64,000 bases of DNA. Source: Salinicoccus albus DSM 19776. Lineage in GTDB: Bacteria > Bacillota > Bacilli > Staphylococcales > Salinicoccaceae. The position numbers and the translations under genes were made by a program. The notes under the pieces are model-generated. The model did no database searches. It was not told the origin of the DNA and saw only the letters and a program-made list of their open reading frames with translations. Shown here in pieces: positions 17,475 through 26,483 of this stretch (position 1 is the stretch's first letter; each line of letters starts with the position of its first letter). The DNA lies in assembly GCF_000385175.1 (NCBI RefSeq), contig NZ_ARQJ01000019.1, positions 1-64,000 on the forward strand, in the 5' to 3' direction.

Positions 17475-18442
17475 TACTCACTACCTTCTTTCTGCTCTTC
17501 ATTAATTTCATCCGGTGCAAAACCAGGCTCGTTTTCCAAATGAATTTCTTCACCGTATTTCTCAGCATGCCGTTCAACGGCATAATCCCTGCCATCATTT
17601 GAGCCATGGTCTACAAAGTCCAGATGTGTGCCGGAATATGCCATCTCATCAGTCAGGCCAGGGGCAATAATTTCATCATATTCACTCTGTGTGAGTTCCG
17701 GTGCTTCATTCTGCACATTTTCTGCCCATTCATTAAATTCATCTTCGCTCTGTGTATGGACATTGAATGTCTGAGCGGCAAATCCTTCACCCGTGAAGTT
17801 TGCATTTCTGCCTTTATAGACGCCTTCTTCATCTGCCTGGAGATAGAGTGTATTTTCCATGCCTGCCATGGCATATTTCTGACCGCCAAGCTGCGGCACC
17901 CAGAAAGAGGCCATGGCTTCGGTGGAAGACAGCCTGAATTCGACTGCCCGATCGGTAGGAATATGTAGATAGTTCACCGTTTCAATATCCTGTTCAGGAT
18001 AGCTGAATATCCATTTCCAATCGGCAGCAGTTGCATAAACAACAATCGGCTCCTTATCGTTGCTGGATTCCGGCGGTTCTTCCAATGCAAATATTGTATT
18101 TATTGTTGGAATTGACAATGCGATAACAATCAATACCGGGATAGTAATCCAGATCGTTTCAATCAATGCATTTCCATGCTGCTCCGGTTTATAGTCTGAC
18201 TCTTTCCTGTTGGGGTTATTTGCACGATATTTAAATACCACAACGGCGAAAATTGTGTAGACAACCACAATGATGCCGAGCATGAAAATCACTGCATATA
18301 ATATTAAATTCTTTTGGCTTTCACCCACCGGTCCGATGGGGTCAAGGACTGCTATTTGTTCACAGCCTGCCAAAAAAGATGTAAAAACAAAAAGAGCTAG
18401 AGTGAACCATTTTTTATGCAATGAAACTTTTTTTCCTTTCAT
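17474..18442 (-). CDS. qoxA: Cytochrome aa3 quinol oxidase subunit II, lipoprotein
   Basis: The 322-residue protein has a lipobox LAGC near residue 27, two membrane helices and a cupredoxin-fold extracellular domain. It lacks the paired-Cys CuA site of cytochrome c oxidases, which marks it as a quinol oxidase subunit. The C-terminal extension is acidic. I use the ATG eight bases after GGAG; a GTG three codons earlier overlaps that site. It is first in the operon, with about 100 bp of AT-rich leader before a small reading frame on the same strand. Confidence 0.93.
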   Translation of the reverse strand: MKGKKVSLHKKWFTLALFVFTSFLAGCEQIAVLDPIGPVGESQKNLILYAVIFMLGIIVVVYTIFAVVVFKYRANNPNRKESDYKPEQHGNALIETIWITIPVLIVIALSIPTINTIFALEEPPESSNDKEPIVVYATAADWKWIFSYPEQDIETVNYLHIPTDRAVEFRLSSTEAMASFWVPQLGGQKYAMAGMENTLYLQADEEGVYKGRNANFTGEGFAAQTFNVHTQSEDEFNEWAENVQNEAPELTQSEYDEIIAPGLTDEMAYSGTHLDFVDHGSNDGRDYAVERHAEKYGEEIHLENEPGFAPDEINEEQKEGSE

Positions 18443-18542
18443 TCCAATCACTCCAATTATTAAATATAAATAAGTTTATGATACTTTCACTAATACACTT
18501 TATCAGTGTTGAGAGGCGATTTAAAACAATTACACAAAAAAG

Positions 18543-18644
18543 TCATATAAAAGTAACGACATTGTAATAGTTTGTGAAAAATTTAGACAAATATTTTACT
18601 TTATTTACCTGCTCATACTTTTCTTTTGAATTATTGTTCATCAT
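18543..18644 (-). CDS. Possible 33-residue leader peptide upstream of qoxA
   Basis: The frame MMNNNSKEKYEQVNKVKY continues to FFTNYYNVVTFI and stops. GAAAGGAG stands 4 nt before the first ATG and 7 nt before the second, a strong binding site. It ends 100 nt upstream of qoxA on the same strand. The peptide is basic, rich in Asn, Lys and Tyr, with no recognised domain. It could be a small protein or a leader that affects qox expression; it could also be chance. Confidence 0.35.
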   Translation of the reverse strand: MMNNNSKEKYEQVNKVKYLSKFFTNYYNVVTFI

Positions 18645-18903
18645 ACAGCTCCTTTCGGGGTTATCGGCTGGCTGCCCCAGATTATGCCAGTGATACAGAT
18701 GTATATCCGAACATATAGTCATCATTCCTCTGCATACTGTTTTCAAATCATGTTCCGTTTTCTTTTTCAACTTCTCAAGGTAATATACTCATCACAGTAA
18801 AAAAACACATATGAAATCTTGTCTGCACGTGTTGCATTGTTTGATGTTATTCAGCATCAGCGCTACACTTGAGGTATCAGCAAATAAGGATGGTGGAAAA
18901 GCA

Positions 18904-19908
18904 ATGAACAATGAACAGATCGTACTTGCCAAACGACCGGAAGGCATGCCTGACGATGACACTTTCAAATACGAAACAATAGACATCCAGGAACCGGCAA
19001 AGGGGGAAGTCACAGTTCAGTCCATATATGTGTCCGTCGATCCGTATATGAGGGGACGGATGTCAGCCGCGAAATCTTACACCGCTGCATTCGAGGTAGA
19101 TAAACCGCTGGAAGGCCATATTGTGGGCAGGATTACTGAATCAAGAGCAGAGAGTTTGCAAAAAGACGATTATGTGACAGGAATCCTGCCATGGAAACGT
19201 TACAACACTATTTCTGCTGAACACTTGAATAAAATCACGTCCGGAGATCTGCCGCTTCATTTGTACTTGAGTGTCTTAGGTATGCCGGGACAAACCGCCT
19301 ACCATGGGCTGCTCAAAATCGGTAAACCACAGGCGGGTGAAACTGTAGTCGTTTCAGCAGCATCCGGTGCTGTCGGGTCAATTGTCGGACAGATCGCCAA
19401 GATCAATGGCGCCCGTGTAGTGGGGATCGCCGGCGGTAAGGAAAAGACGGAGTACCTCACTTCAACACTCGGATTCGATGCGTCTGTCGATTATAAAGAC
19501 CCTGATTACCCGCAGCGGCTCGAAGACGCTGTATCTGAAGGTGTCGATGTGTACTTTGAAAATGTCGGCGGCCCCATTTCAGATGAAGTATTCAAGCATC
19601 TTAATAAATTTTCAAGAATTGTTGTCTGTGGTGCCATATCCGCCTACAACAACCCTTCCGAAGATATCGGCCAGCGGATACAGCCGATACTTATCAAAAC
19701 CCAGACCCTGATGCAGGCGTTTATCGTGGGCAATTATGCGGAGGACTTCGCCAATGCCGATAAACAACTCAAAGAATGGGTTAAAGATGAAAAGATTAAA
19801 ACTGAAGTCTCTGTAGAAGAAGGTTTTGAAAATATTCCAAATGCCTTCAGGAACCTATTTGAAGGGACGAATTTTGGCAAACAGGTTGTGAAGGTTGCCG
19901 AAGAATGA
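18904..19908 (+). CDS. NADP-dependent oxidoreductase, zinc-free MDR (prostaglandin reductase-like)
   Basis: The 334-residue protein belongs to the medium-chain dehydrogenases without zinc (leukotriene B4 dehydrogenase/PTGR and YfmJ/CurA group), which reduce activated double bonds with NADPH. It has VDPYMRGRM near residue 46 and the nucleotide loop SAASGAVGSIVGQIAK near residue 158, then FENVGG. The start is MNNEQIV, 8 nt behind GGTGGAAAA; a 31-codon extension upstream is not homologous. It stands alone with its own terminator. The physiological substrate is unknown. Confidence 0.88.
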   Translation: MNNEQIVLAKRPEGMPDDDTFKYETIDIQEPAKGEVTVQSIYVSVDPYMRGRMSAAKSYTAAFEVDKPLEGHIVGRITESRAESLQKDDYVTGILPWKRYNTISAEHLNKITSGDLPLHLYLSVLGMPGQTAYHGLLKIGKPQAGETVVVSAASGAVGSIVGQIAKINGARVVGIAGGKEKTEYLTSTLGFDASVDYKDPDYPQRLEDAVSEGVDVYFENVGGPISDEVFKHLNKFSRIVVCGAISAYNNPSEDIGQRIQPILIKTQTLMQAFIVGNYAEDFANADKQLKEWVKDEKIKTEVSVEEGFENIPNAFRNLFEGTNFGKQVVKVAEE

Positions 19909-19912
19909 ATGT

Positions 19913-19943
19913 AAGCGTCTATGCTGCCATAGACGCTTTCAAA
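19913..19943 (+). terminator. Terminator of the MDR oxidoreductase gene
   Basis: An 11-bp perfect stem AAGCGTCTATG/CATAGACGCTT with a 4-nt loop lies just past the stop. Only a short T-rich tail follows. Confidence 0.75.
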
Positions 19944-20108
19944 TTTATGCTGCAAAAATTTTTTATCCAATTGTAATTGAAAAACCTTGTTTATAACGCC
20001 TGGCGTCACTTTTTAAAATATTGATTTGAAAGGCTTTTAAACTTATTAGCAACGCTTAAGTAACGCCGTTGAAAATGTCTGGATTCACACAATATCAGGA
20101 GGTTACAT

Positions 20109-20408
20109 ATGACTCAATGCACGCACTGCAGCACACCATGGAGCGTTAGGGATAAAATCAGGCGACTTGTGACATTCTCCCAAGGGTTGCCGTGCCCTTA
20201 CTGTGGCACAATACAATATTATTCATTAAAGTCCAAAATAAGGAGCAGTTACTTCATATTTCCGATGCTGCTCTTTTTCTTCATCCCTGGATTTCTCGAT
20301 ACACCATGGCAGCTTCATATTCTGATTGCAGCGGTTGGATTATTTGTCACTATAGTTCTACAGATCAAGACAATTGAATTAAGCGATAAGGAAGAGTACC
20401 CGTTTTAA
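20109..20408 (+). CDS. Cys-rich small membrane protein, cxxc_20_cxxc type
   Basis: The 99-residue protein has an N-terminal zinc-ribbon-like pair CTHC and CPYC separated by about 22 residues, with the Trp between them, followed by two membrane helices (about 46-63 and 68-86). This matches the cxxc_20_cxxc family of Bacilli, of unknown function. CAGGAGGTTACAT gives a strong start. It is monocistronic and ends at a bidirectional hairpin. Confidence 0.75.
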   Translation: MTQCTHCSTPWSVRDKIRRLVTFSQGLPCPYCGTIQYYSLKSKIRSSYFIFPMLLFFFIPGFLDTPWQLHILIAAVGLFVTIVLQIKTIELSDKEEYPF

Positions 20409-20421
20409 TCGTTTACTATGA

Positions 20422-20464
20422 AATTATAATGCCGTTATTGGAAATCAAAAACGGCATTATAATT
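20422..20464. terminator. Bidirectional terminator between the Cys-rich gene and isdG
   Basis: A 15-bp perfect stem AATTATAATGCCGTT/AACGGCATTATAATT with a 13-nt loop separates two convergent genes. Confidence 0.85.
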
Positions 20465-20467
20465 TAT

Positions 20468-20797
20468 CTACTCAGCTGGATGATGCTGGACAAATACTTC
20501 AAGCGTTGTCAGTTCTGCTCCCAGGATCGGACTGTTTTCTGACGCCCCCGCTTCGGATGCCTTGGTTTCATGTGCTTTTTGTGTTGACCTGCTTGCTCTC
20601 CAGGCTTCAAAGTGTGAATGGTCTTCCCATGTCGTACATACCTGCAGTTCATCATACTCCTCGGTATTTTCTTTAACGAGTACTTCCATGAATACGAATC
20701 CTTCAAATGTATGGACTGCTTTAGGCTCTGCAAATCTTTCTTTAACTTCATCTGCTCTTCCTTTTTTAATGCGTAGTGTGTTCACTGCTTTGATCAT
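20468..20797 (-). CDS. isdG: Heme-degrading monooxygenase, IsdG/IsdI family
   Basis: The 109-residue dimeric alpha-beta barrel enzyme cleaves heme with oxygen and releases iron in the cytoplasm. The three residues needed in S. aureus IsdG are all present at matching spacing: Asn6 (N7), Trp66 (W67) and His76 (H77). The start is ATG after GAGGAGGCAGGAAA; a 14-codon extension upstream is not homologous. It stands alone, not in an isd uptake operon. I cannot separate IsdG from HmoB-like proteins fully, but the catalytic triad favours IsdG. Confidence 0.82.
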   Translation of the reverse strand: MIKAVNTLRIKKGRADEVKERFAEPKAVHTFEGFVFMEVLVKENTEEYDELQVCTTWEDHSHFEAWRASRSTQKAHETKASEAGASENSPILGAELTTLEVFVQHHPAE

Positions 20798-21073
20798 TTT
20801 CCTGCCTCCTCGTATAAGTTTCTTCTCCCAATATACCATTTATCATTCGCTCATTTGTTACAGTTAATTGTCCGTTTACTTGATTTTTTCATTTGCAAAC
20901 AACGCTTTTTTCTATGTGGAAACACTGGTATCAAAAGGATTCAAAACTGTGACATTGGGTATTTAACATTAAATAAGGTTGCCTCCAATGTGTATATTTG
21001 CTATTGTAGATCACGTTGTTTCTAACAGTCTTAATTATCTTAATTACATCAAAATCCCGTAAAGGAGAGAACT

Positions 21074-22702
21074 ATGAAGAATTCCAATGAGAAAAAATCC
21101 ATTAGAATTTCCAAAGTATTTACATTCGCAGCCATTATTGTGAGTGCTTTAGTTGTACTTGGTGCACTCTTCCCGGATCAATTTGGCAGCATTTCCGGCA
21201 CCGTTTCAGCCTGGGTCACTGATTACTTCGGCTGGTATTATATGATATTAACTACAATAATCGTCTTTTTCTGTGTGTTCCTCATACTCAGCCCGATAGG
21301 CAAACTGAAACTTGGAAAGCCCACCGATGAACCTGAATTCAACACGATTTCTTGGCTGACGATGCTGTTCAGTGCCGGAATGGGTATCGGTCTGGTATTC
21401 TACGGTGCTTCGGAGCCAATGTCCCATTTTGTTGCCCCGCCAACTGCGGACCCTGAAACTGAGGCGGCCATATTGGAGTCCATGAGATCAACTTTCCTTC
21501 ACTACGGCATCCACCCTTGGGCGGTTTATGGTGTAGTGGCACTGGGACTGGCCTATGCACAATTCAGAAAAGGCGAACCCGGCCTCCTCTCCAAGACATT
21601 ACGGCCGGTGTTCGGTAACAGAGTCGACGGCCCCTTAGGTATTGTGATAGACGTCCTTGCCGTATTCGCCACTATTATCGGGGTCGCCGTTTCACTGGGT
21701 GTAGGTGCACTGCAGATCAACGGCGGCTTGAATTACCTGTTCGATGTCCCGAACAATACTTTCGTACAGGGCATCATCATTGCAGTTGTTACCGTACTCT
21801 TTATGATCAGTGCATGGAGCGGTCTGAGCAAAGGGATCCAATACCTGAGTAATTTGAACATGGGGCTCGCTGCCATACTATTCGCAATCCTCATTATCAT
21901 CGGACCGACAATGCTGATTTTAAACATCATGACAAGTTCCACAGGATCTTACCTGCAGAACTTCTTGTTCTCCAGTTTCGATGTCGCTCCCCTGAATGAG
22001 CAGAAAAGCACATGGATGGCTGACTGGACGATCTATTACTGGGGCTGGTGGATGAGCTGGAGTCCTTTCGTCGGTATCTTTATCGCCAGAATTTCAAGGG
22101 GCCGTACTGTACGTGAATTTGTCATGGCAGTGCTGTTTGTACCTACAATTGTCAGCATTCTCTGGTTCAGCGTTTTCGGTGTCACCGGCATTGATATCGG
22201 ACAGACAGTACCTGAAATATTGGGAATGGCACCTGAAACACAGCTTTTCGCCATCTTCAATGAACTCCCGCTGGGCTCAGTATTATCCATTGTAGCTATA
22301 CTGCTCGTGTCATCATTCTTTATCACTTCAGCAGACTCGGCAACATTCGTCCTGGGTATACAATCGTCATTCGGTTCACTAACCCCGCCCGCCAGAACTA
22401 AGCTGTTCTGGGGAGTTGCCCTATCATCTATAGCGTTTATACTTCTGTTGGCAGGCGGAGAAACGGGACTGAATGCATTACAGTCCGCAGCAATCATTTC
22501 AGCACTGCCGTTCAGTGTGGTTGTAATACTGATGATGATTTCATTCTACCGGGCTGCCAACTATGAAAGAAAATATCTTGGATTATCCATTACACCAAAC
22601 CGAAAACGTTACGAAGCTTATAAAGACCAATCCACTGAGGAACATTTAAAAGAAGTGGATGCATTCATCGAAGAAGAGGAAGATGAGACGACAGGTATCT
22701 AA
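21074..22702 (+). CDS. opuD: BCCT family glycine betaine transporter
   Basis: The 542-residue carrier has 12 hydrophobic segments of the betaine/carnitine/choline family, which import compatible solutes with sodium. SAGMGIGLVFYGASEP near residue 96 is the glycine-rich motif of betaine carriers, and YYWGWWMSWSPFVG near residue 321 gives the Trp box that binds the trimethylammonium group. The C-terminal tail is acidic. AAAGGAGAGAACT precedes the ATG. It fits an osmoadapted host. Confidence 0.92.
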   Translation: MKNSNEKKSIRISKVFTFAAIIVSALVVLGALFPDQFGSISGTVSAWVTDYFGWYYMILTTIIVFFCVFLILSPIGKLKLGKPTDEPEFNTISWLTMLFSAGMGIGLVFYGASEPMSHFVAPPTADPETEAAILESMRSTFLHYGIHPWAVYGVVALGLAYAQFRKGEPGLLSKTLRPVFGNRVDGPLGIVIDVLAVFATIIGVAVSLGVGALQINGGLNYLFDVPNNTFVQGIIIAVVTVLFMISAWSGLSKGIQYLSNLNMGLAAILFAILIIIGPTMLILNIMTSSTGSYLQNFLFSSFDVAPLNEQKSTWMADWTIYYWGWWMSWSPFVGIFIARISRGRTVREFVMAVLFVPTIVSILWFSVFGVTGIDIGQTVPEILGMAPETQLFAIFNELPLGSVLSIVAILLVSSFFITSADSATFVLGIQSSFGSLTPPARTKLFWGVALSSIAFILLLAGGETGLNALQSAAIISALPFSVVVILMMISFYRAANYERKYLGLSITPNRKRYEAYKDQSTEEHLKEVDAFIEEEEDETTGI

Positions 22703-22718
22703 GCCTATAGAAAGTCAC

Positions 22719-22746
22719 AAACCCGGCAAAATTCGCCGGGTTTTCT
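22719..22746 (+). terminator. Terminator of opuD
   Basis: The stem AACCCGGC/GCCGGGTT with a 7-nt loop is followed by TTTTC. Confidence 0.85.
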
Positions 22747-22928
22747 TCTGAAAAATTTCGTTTATTAATGAAAACTACTTAAACCAGCTGCAGAAACAAA
22801 CTAGAACATTTGGAAAAGTATTCTAATATCGGTATAAGATGGCTGTAAGCCCGTGAACCTGTTCATAATTTTTTATACGTGTTAATATATTCATGTTAAT
22901 ATGACAACTGATGAAGGATAGATTGAGT

Positions 22929-23690
22929 ATGAACAACTTAAAGCACTATGGTTATGCCAGGTATGATTTAATGGAAAATCTGAATTATGAAGGTATCGAA
23001 GCGGATTATGAAGCGCTGTTAAAATATTTTGAAGATCTGCCGGCAGATGATTATGCACCGGGTCTGAACAGATACAGAAGATATTCCAGGGCGCTTGTGC
23101 TCCCGAATTCAGGCAGTATAGAATGGCTGCCCACGGTAAAGAAAGATGACAGAGAGTACTCTGCCTATTTCCAGGGAAAATTTAATCCGGAACATCCCGG
23201 AGACTATCGTGAATTTCATACCATCTCCTCTGATATCCAGGATAATAAACTGCTTCAGGAAATTATCATGGCGAATTACAGGCAAACGTTCTGGGAAAAA
23301 GAAGACATGATCATGCCGATTCATGTTGGTGTACATTTTGTAAAACTCCGGGTTGTGAACGATGATGAAAAAGCAGTATCCTCGCCAAATAATCTTCACC
23401 AGGATGGTGAACCATTCACCTTTGCACACCTGATTGAACGCAACAATGTAAAAGGAGGCACAAACACAATAGCCCTTCCCGAAGCCAAGGGGAGAGTGCC
23501 TGAAGATGTCGATCAGAACGACCTGCATGAAGTGTTTGAAATTACAAAGCCACTAGAGTCATACGGCGTTCATGATCCACAGGTGAGTCATTATGTCAGC
23601 CCTGTAGAAAAGGGCGGTGAAACAGGCACCGGCGAACGGTCTGTCATTCTCATCGACTACCAGCTGACAGTTGTGGCGGATATGGATTAA
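22929..23690 (+). CDS. 2-oxoglutarate/Fe(II) dioxygenase, L-isoleucine hydroxylase (IDO)-like family
   Basis: The 253-residue protein resembles the 2OG-Fe_Oxy_2 family, which includes Bacillus L-isoleucine-4-hydroxylase. NLHQDGEPFTFAHLI near residue 156 gives the HxD half of the iron facial triad; SHYVSPVEKG supplies the distal His and a later Arg (ERSVILIDY) fits 2-oxoglutarate binding. Two starts are possible; I choose MNNLKHYG since GAAGGA lies ahead of it and none precedes the upstream ATG. It is monocistronic, next to the betaine carrier. It likely hydroxylates a free amino acid; the substrate is unknown. Confidence 0.8.
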   Translation: MNNLKHYGYARYDLMENLNYEGIEADYEALLKYFEDLPADDYAPGLNRYRRYSRALVLPNSGSIEWLPTVKKDDREYSAYFQGKFNPEHPGDYREFHTISSDIQDNKLLQEIIMANYRQTFWEKEDMIMPIHVGVHFVKLRVVNDDEKAVSSPNNLHQDGEPFTFAHLIERNNVKGGTNTIALPEAKGRVPEDVDQNDLHEVFEITKPLESYGVHDPQVSHYVSPVEKGGETGTGERSVILIDYQLTVVADMD

Positions 23691-23738
23691 TCCATAGTCT
23701 TTCAGTCATGAATATATGATTTTGCATATAGAAAGACA

Positions 23739-23764
23739 GGGGCTGGGACTTTTGTCCCAGCCCC
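23739..23764. terminator. Terminator of the dioxygenase gene
   Basis: An 11-bp perfect stem GGGGCTGGGAC/GTCCCAGCCCC with a TTTT loop lies 48 nt behind the stop. Confidence 0.85.
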
Positions 23765-24118
23765 GAATTTATATTTTTATAACGACTTCTCACAAAGCAG
23801 ATATTTAGCTCATACAGCCACTGGTCAGAGTCACTTCTTTTATGTTCCTGATGTTCATAGAGCACCTGAAATAAAAAGTAACAGCAGGGCAGGGTCACAG
23901 CTCTTCCGTATTATGAAAGATAAAATTATTACCCAGGTCTAATTGTTCGCACTTTGAAACAGTTTTCAATCTGTTCCATGCGATCTTCTCAAATTTTTTA
24001 ATCAAATAGAAAGAATTTACATATTATTTTTGAGTATATGGGTATAGATAAGTAAATGAAAACGCTGCAATAAAAATGTACGATTCTGTACCGCAGCCAC
24101 CGTGTATCAAGGAAGGAA
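23765..24118. other. Intergenic stretch without a recognised gene
   Basis: AT-rich sequence. On the minus strand there are two broken open stretches, one reading FEKIAWNRLKTVSKCEQLDL before a stop and one reading VLYEHQEHKRSDSDQWLYEL, neither with a start or ribosome binding site and neither recognised. They may be traces of a decayed gene. The last bases hold the binding site of the next gene. Confidence 0.4.
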
Positions 24119-24403
24119 ATGAAAAATATGTTCAGAAAAATCATTTTTATAATTACTATTCTCAATACACTGCTGCTCTTCATGCGCGGGACCATGATAA
24201 TGGTCTCCATTTCCGGAACAATACTTGCAGCCACGACAGTAACCGGCGTTATACTGCTGATACTTGGCATCACTTCATTAATCCCTTATCCTCGTCACAG
24301 CCAAGATTTGTTTTACAGTTACTTCGTGATTATTTGGAATCTTATCATTTTAATACTTATCTTTTCCATCATTTTTGTTTCTGTGGAGAGTGCAGTCGTT
24401 TGA
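24119..24403 (+). CDS. Small membrane protein of unknown function
   Basis: The 94-residue protein consists of three hydrophobic segments (about 6-22, 28-53 and 66-90) with few charges beyond the first residues. AAGGAAGGAA precedes the first ATG; a second in-frame ATG lies three codons on. It resembles no family I can name. It ends just before the CtsR box of the hsp20 gene and is in the same direction. Confidence 0.55.
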   Translation: MKNMFRKIIFIITILNTLLLFMRGTMIMVSISGTILAATTVTGVILLILGITSLIPYPRHSQDLFYSYFVIIWNLIILILIFSIIFVSVESAVV

Positions 24404-24404
24404 T

Positions 24405-24421
24405 CTTGACTATCTTTGACC
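24405..24421 (-). promoter_or_regulatory. CtsR operator upstream of hsp20
   Basis: On the minus strand the site reads GGTCAAAGATAGTCAAG, one base off the CtsR consensus RGTCAAANANRGTCAAA. A TATAAT lies at 24434-24439. CtsR represses clp and some small heat shock genes at low temperature, so hsp20 is probably in the class III heat regulon. Confidence 0.8.
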
Positions 24422-24525
24422 TTTATGATATCATATAATTACAAAGTCGATAGGGTATTGAAGCAACGGTTACTCCAATCATTTTACCAGGACTTTGAAT
24501 ATAATCATAAAAGGAGAGATATGAA

Positions 24526-24954
24526 ATGGCTTTTGAAATGAAACCATTTAACAATAGCTTATTTGATATGAGCTCTAGTGATATGTTTAAAGATTTTGGT
24601 CGCAGATTTTTTGCTGACTTTCCTAAACAAGGTATGAAAACCGACATTAGGGAAGTAGAGGATTTCTATGTCGTCGAAGCAGAACTGCCAGGTATTGACA
24701 AAGAAAACATCAACATTGAGTTTAACAGCGGTATACTGACAATAGAGGGACAGCAATCAGTAGACAATGAGGCCAAAGATGAAAATGGCAAAGTCATCCA
24801 CAGCGAAAGAAGTTATAATAACATCAAACGTCAATTTAACTTTGAACACATTGATGAAACTGGCATTTCAGCAAACTTTGATCACGGCATCTTAAACATC
24901 ACACTGCCTAAAAGCAACAGTGAAACCAGTTCAAAACACATTGAAATTCAATAA
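24526..24954 (+). CDS. Small heat shock protein Hsp20/alpha-crystallin
   Basis: The 142-residue chaperone has an N-terminal region rich in Phe and Met, then the alpha-crystallin domain (about 38-135) with the start DIREVEDFYVVEAELPG and the closing FDHGILNITLPK, where GIL-N-ITLP is the hallmark. It holds unfolding proteins in an ATP-free manner. The start is the ATG 10 nt after AAAGGAGAG. The CtsR box upstream explains heat induction. It has a clear terminator. Confidence 0.92.
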   Translation: MAFEMKPFNNSLFDMSSSDMFKDFGRRFFADFPKQGMKTDIREVEDFYVVEAELPGIDKENINIEFNSGILTIEGQQSVDNEAKDENGKVIHSERSYNNIKRQFNFEHIDETGISANFDHGILNITLPKSNSETSSKHIEIQ

Positions 24955-24962
24955 TTGAAGGC

Positions 24963-25005
24963 AAATCCCGTTTAAATCCCTGCAAGGATCTAAGCGGGAT
25001 TTTTT
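24963..25005 (+). terminator. Terminator of hsp20
   Basis: The stem AAATCCCGtTTA/TAaGCGGGATTT with a T run follows the stop. Confidence 0.85.
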
Positions 25006-25090
25006 CGTTCTACATTCAACTTCATTTTATGGTGTAATTTTTTACAAAATCTCGTATAATCAAAGTATTAAGTATAAGAGGGGGAGGACA

Positions 25091-26383
25091 ATGGCACAAT
25101 TTATAATCACACCGGAAAATGCACTGATTGACGAACTGCTGGAGATAAAATTAACAGGTTGTGTGCCTGCTCAGAACGTAATTATACGCGCTGAAAGTTA
25201 TGATGAAGAGATGAATAGATTTACTGCTTTCGGAGAATTTATCACAAATGCGGAGGGAAGTATCCGCCTGGCATCACAAAAACCGCAGACCGGCTCTTAC
25301 GACATCATCGACGGAATGGGACTGTTCTGGTCGATGGCATTCGATGATCCTAAAATAAATACTTTTTATCATAAGACCGGCGCCTCACCTGTCAAAGTGA
25401 CGCTGAGTGCTGAAATCAATGACAACATCATTGCCCAGACGTTGGTTGAAAGACGGTATTCAGCCAATAATATTAATGAAGTCGAGATATCTGAAGATGG
25501 TTTGGTGGGGACGTTGTACCATCCGGTCGGTGACGATACTTACCCCGGGGTTATCATCCTGGGCGGTTCGGACGGCGGCAAACTTGATAATGCTGCGGCG
25601 CTGCTTGCTTCACACGGCTACTCTGCGATGGCATTAGCATACTTTGGTATAGAAAATCTGCCAAAAAGCCTGATAAATATTCCGCTGGAATACTTTGAGA
25701 AAGCAATACACTGCCTGCAACAGCAGCCGAATACAGATCCGGATAACATCGGTATTATCGGCTACTCACGCGGCGCGGAACTTGCTTTACAGCTTGGCAG
25801 TATTTTCCCCGCGATTAAAGCAGTCATCGCAGGTGCACCAAGCAATGTCAGACATGCAGGACTGGATAACTATATGCCCGTGCAAGCATCTGCATGGTCA
25901 TATCAGGATGAGTCACTGCCTTATATGAAAGTGAAGAACAATTTCTTAACATCGGCAGGTTTTTTCTCCAAATTCCTCACCCGCCGGCCGATTTCAAATC
26001 TCCCCCTATTCTCAAGGATGATGGATGACTGGGAACAGGCGGAAGCCGCTTCTATACCTGTCGAGAACATCAACGGAGCTGTGCTGCTGATTTCAGGCGG
26101 AGATGATCAATTATGGCCGTCCGGTTTATATGCGAAAATGATCATGGCGCGTTTATCTGAAACACATCATCCGTTCGCATATCACCACCTGAATTACAGT
26201 AATGCAGGACATTTTATGAGCTTTCCATATGCCTTCCCTAATATGCCCCCCGAAATCCTTATGACAAGCGGCCCGGTGACAATGACCTTCGGCGGCAGTC
26301 AGATCACCAATAACCGCGCGGCTGAAGATTCATGGAGAAAAATCCTTGAATTTTTTAGTACCTATCTGCAAAGACACTGCTGA
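25091..26383 (+). CDS. Acyl-CoA thioesterase/BAAT-type alpha/beta hydrolase
   Basis: The 430-residue protein has the two-domain layout of the acyl-CoA thioester hydrolase/bile acid-CoA:amino acid N-acyltransferase family: an Ig-like N-terminal domain (about 1-125) and an alpha/beta hydrolase C-terminal domain (about 140-430). The nucleophile elbow IGYSRGAELALQLG near residue 224 carries Ser; the catalytic His would be in YSNAGHFMSFPY and the Asp in SGGDDQLWPS. GAGGGGGAGGACA precedes the ATG. Bacterial members have unclear substrates; fatty acyl-CoA or a secondary acyl group are the options. Confidence 0.85.
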   Translation: MAQFIITPENALIDELLEIKLTGCVPAQNVIIRAESYDEEMNRFTAFGEFITNAEGSIRLASQKPQTGSYDIIDGMGLFWSMAFDDPKINTFYHKTGASPVKVTLSAEINDNIIAQTLVERRYSANNINEVEISEDGLVGTLYHPVGDDTYPGVIILGGSDGGKLDNAAALLASHGYSAMALAYFGIENLPKSLINIPLEYFEKAIHCLQQQPNTDPDNIGIIGYSRGAELALQLGSIFPAIKAVIAGAPSNVRHAGLDNYMPVQASAWSYQDESLPYMKVKNNFLTSAGFFSKFLTRRPISNLPLFSRMMDDWEQAEAASIPVENINGAVLLISGGDDQLWPSGLYAKMIMARLSETHHPFAYHHLNYSNAGHFMSFPYAFPNMPPEILMTSGPVTMTFGGSQITNNRAAEDSWRKILEFFSTYLQRHC

Positions 26384-26483
26384 AGACGAAGCGCATACCG
26401 ATGCCCGTCCGGTCGAGCGTTATAATCATTATCCCTTCTGATTTCTATATTTCATTGTTTCAACTGCCGACATCACCCTAAAG

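Noticed and set aside
18572-18590. TTGTGAAAAATTTAGACAA as a Rex-like operator near qoxA
   Set aside because: Half-sites are unequal and the length is one base off the Rex consensus; it also lies inside the candidate leader frame.
20952-20991. ACATTGG/CCAATGT inverted repeat upstream of opuD
   Set aside because: Only 7 bp with a 26-nt loop and no clear promoter geometry; likely chance.
23650-23898. Minus-strand 82-codon frame over the dioxygenase end
   Set aside because: It crosses the dioxygenase terminator hairpin and coding end, has no binding site and no recognised domain.
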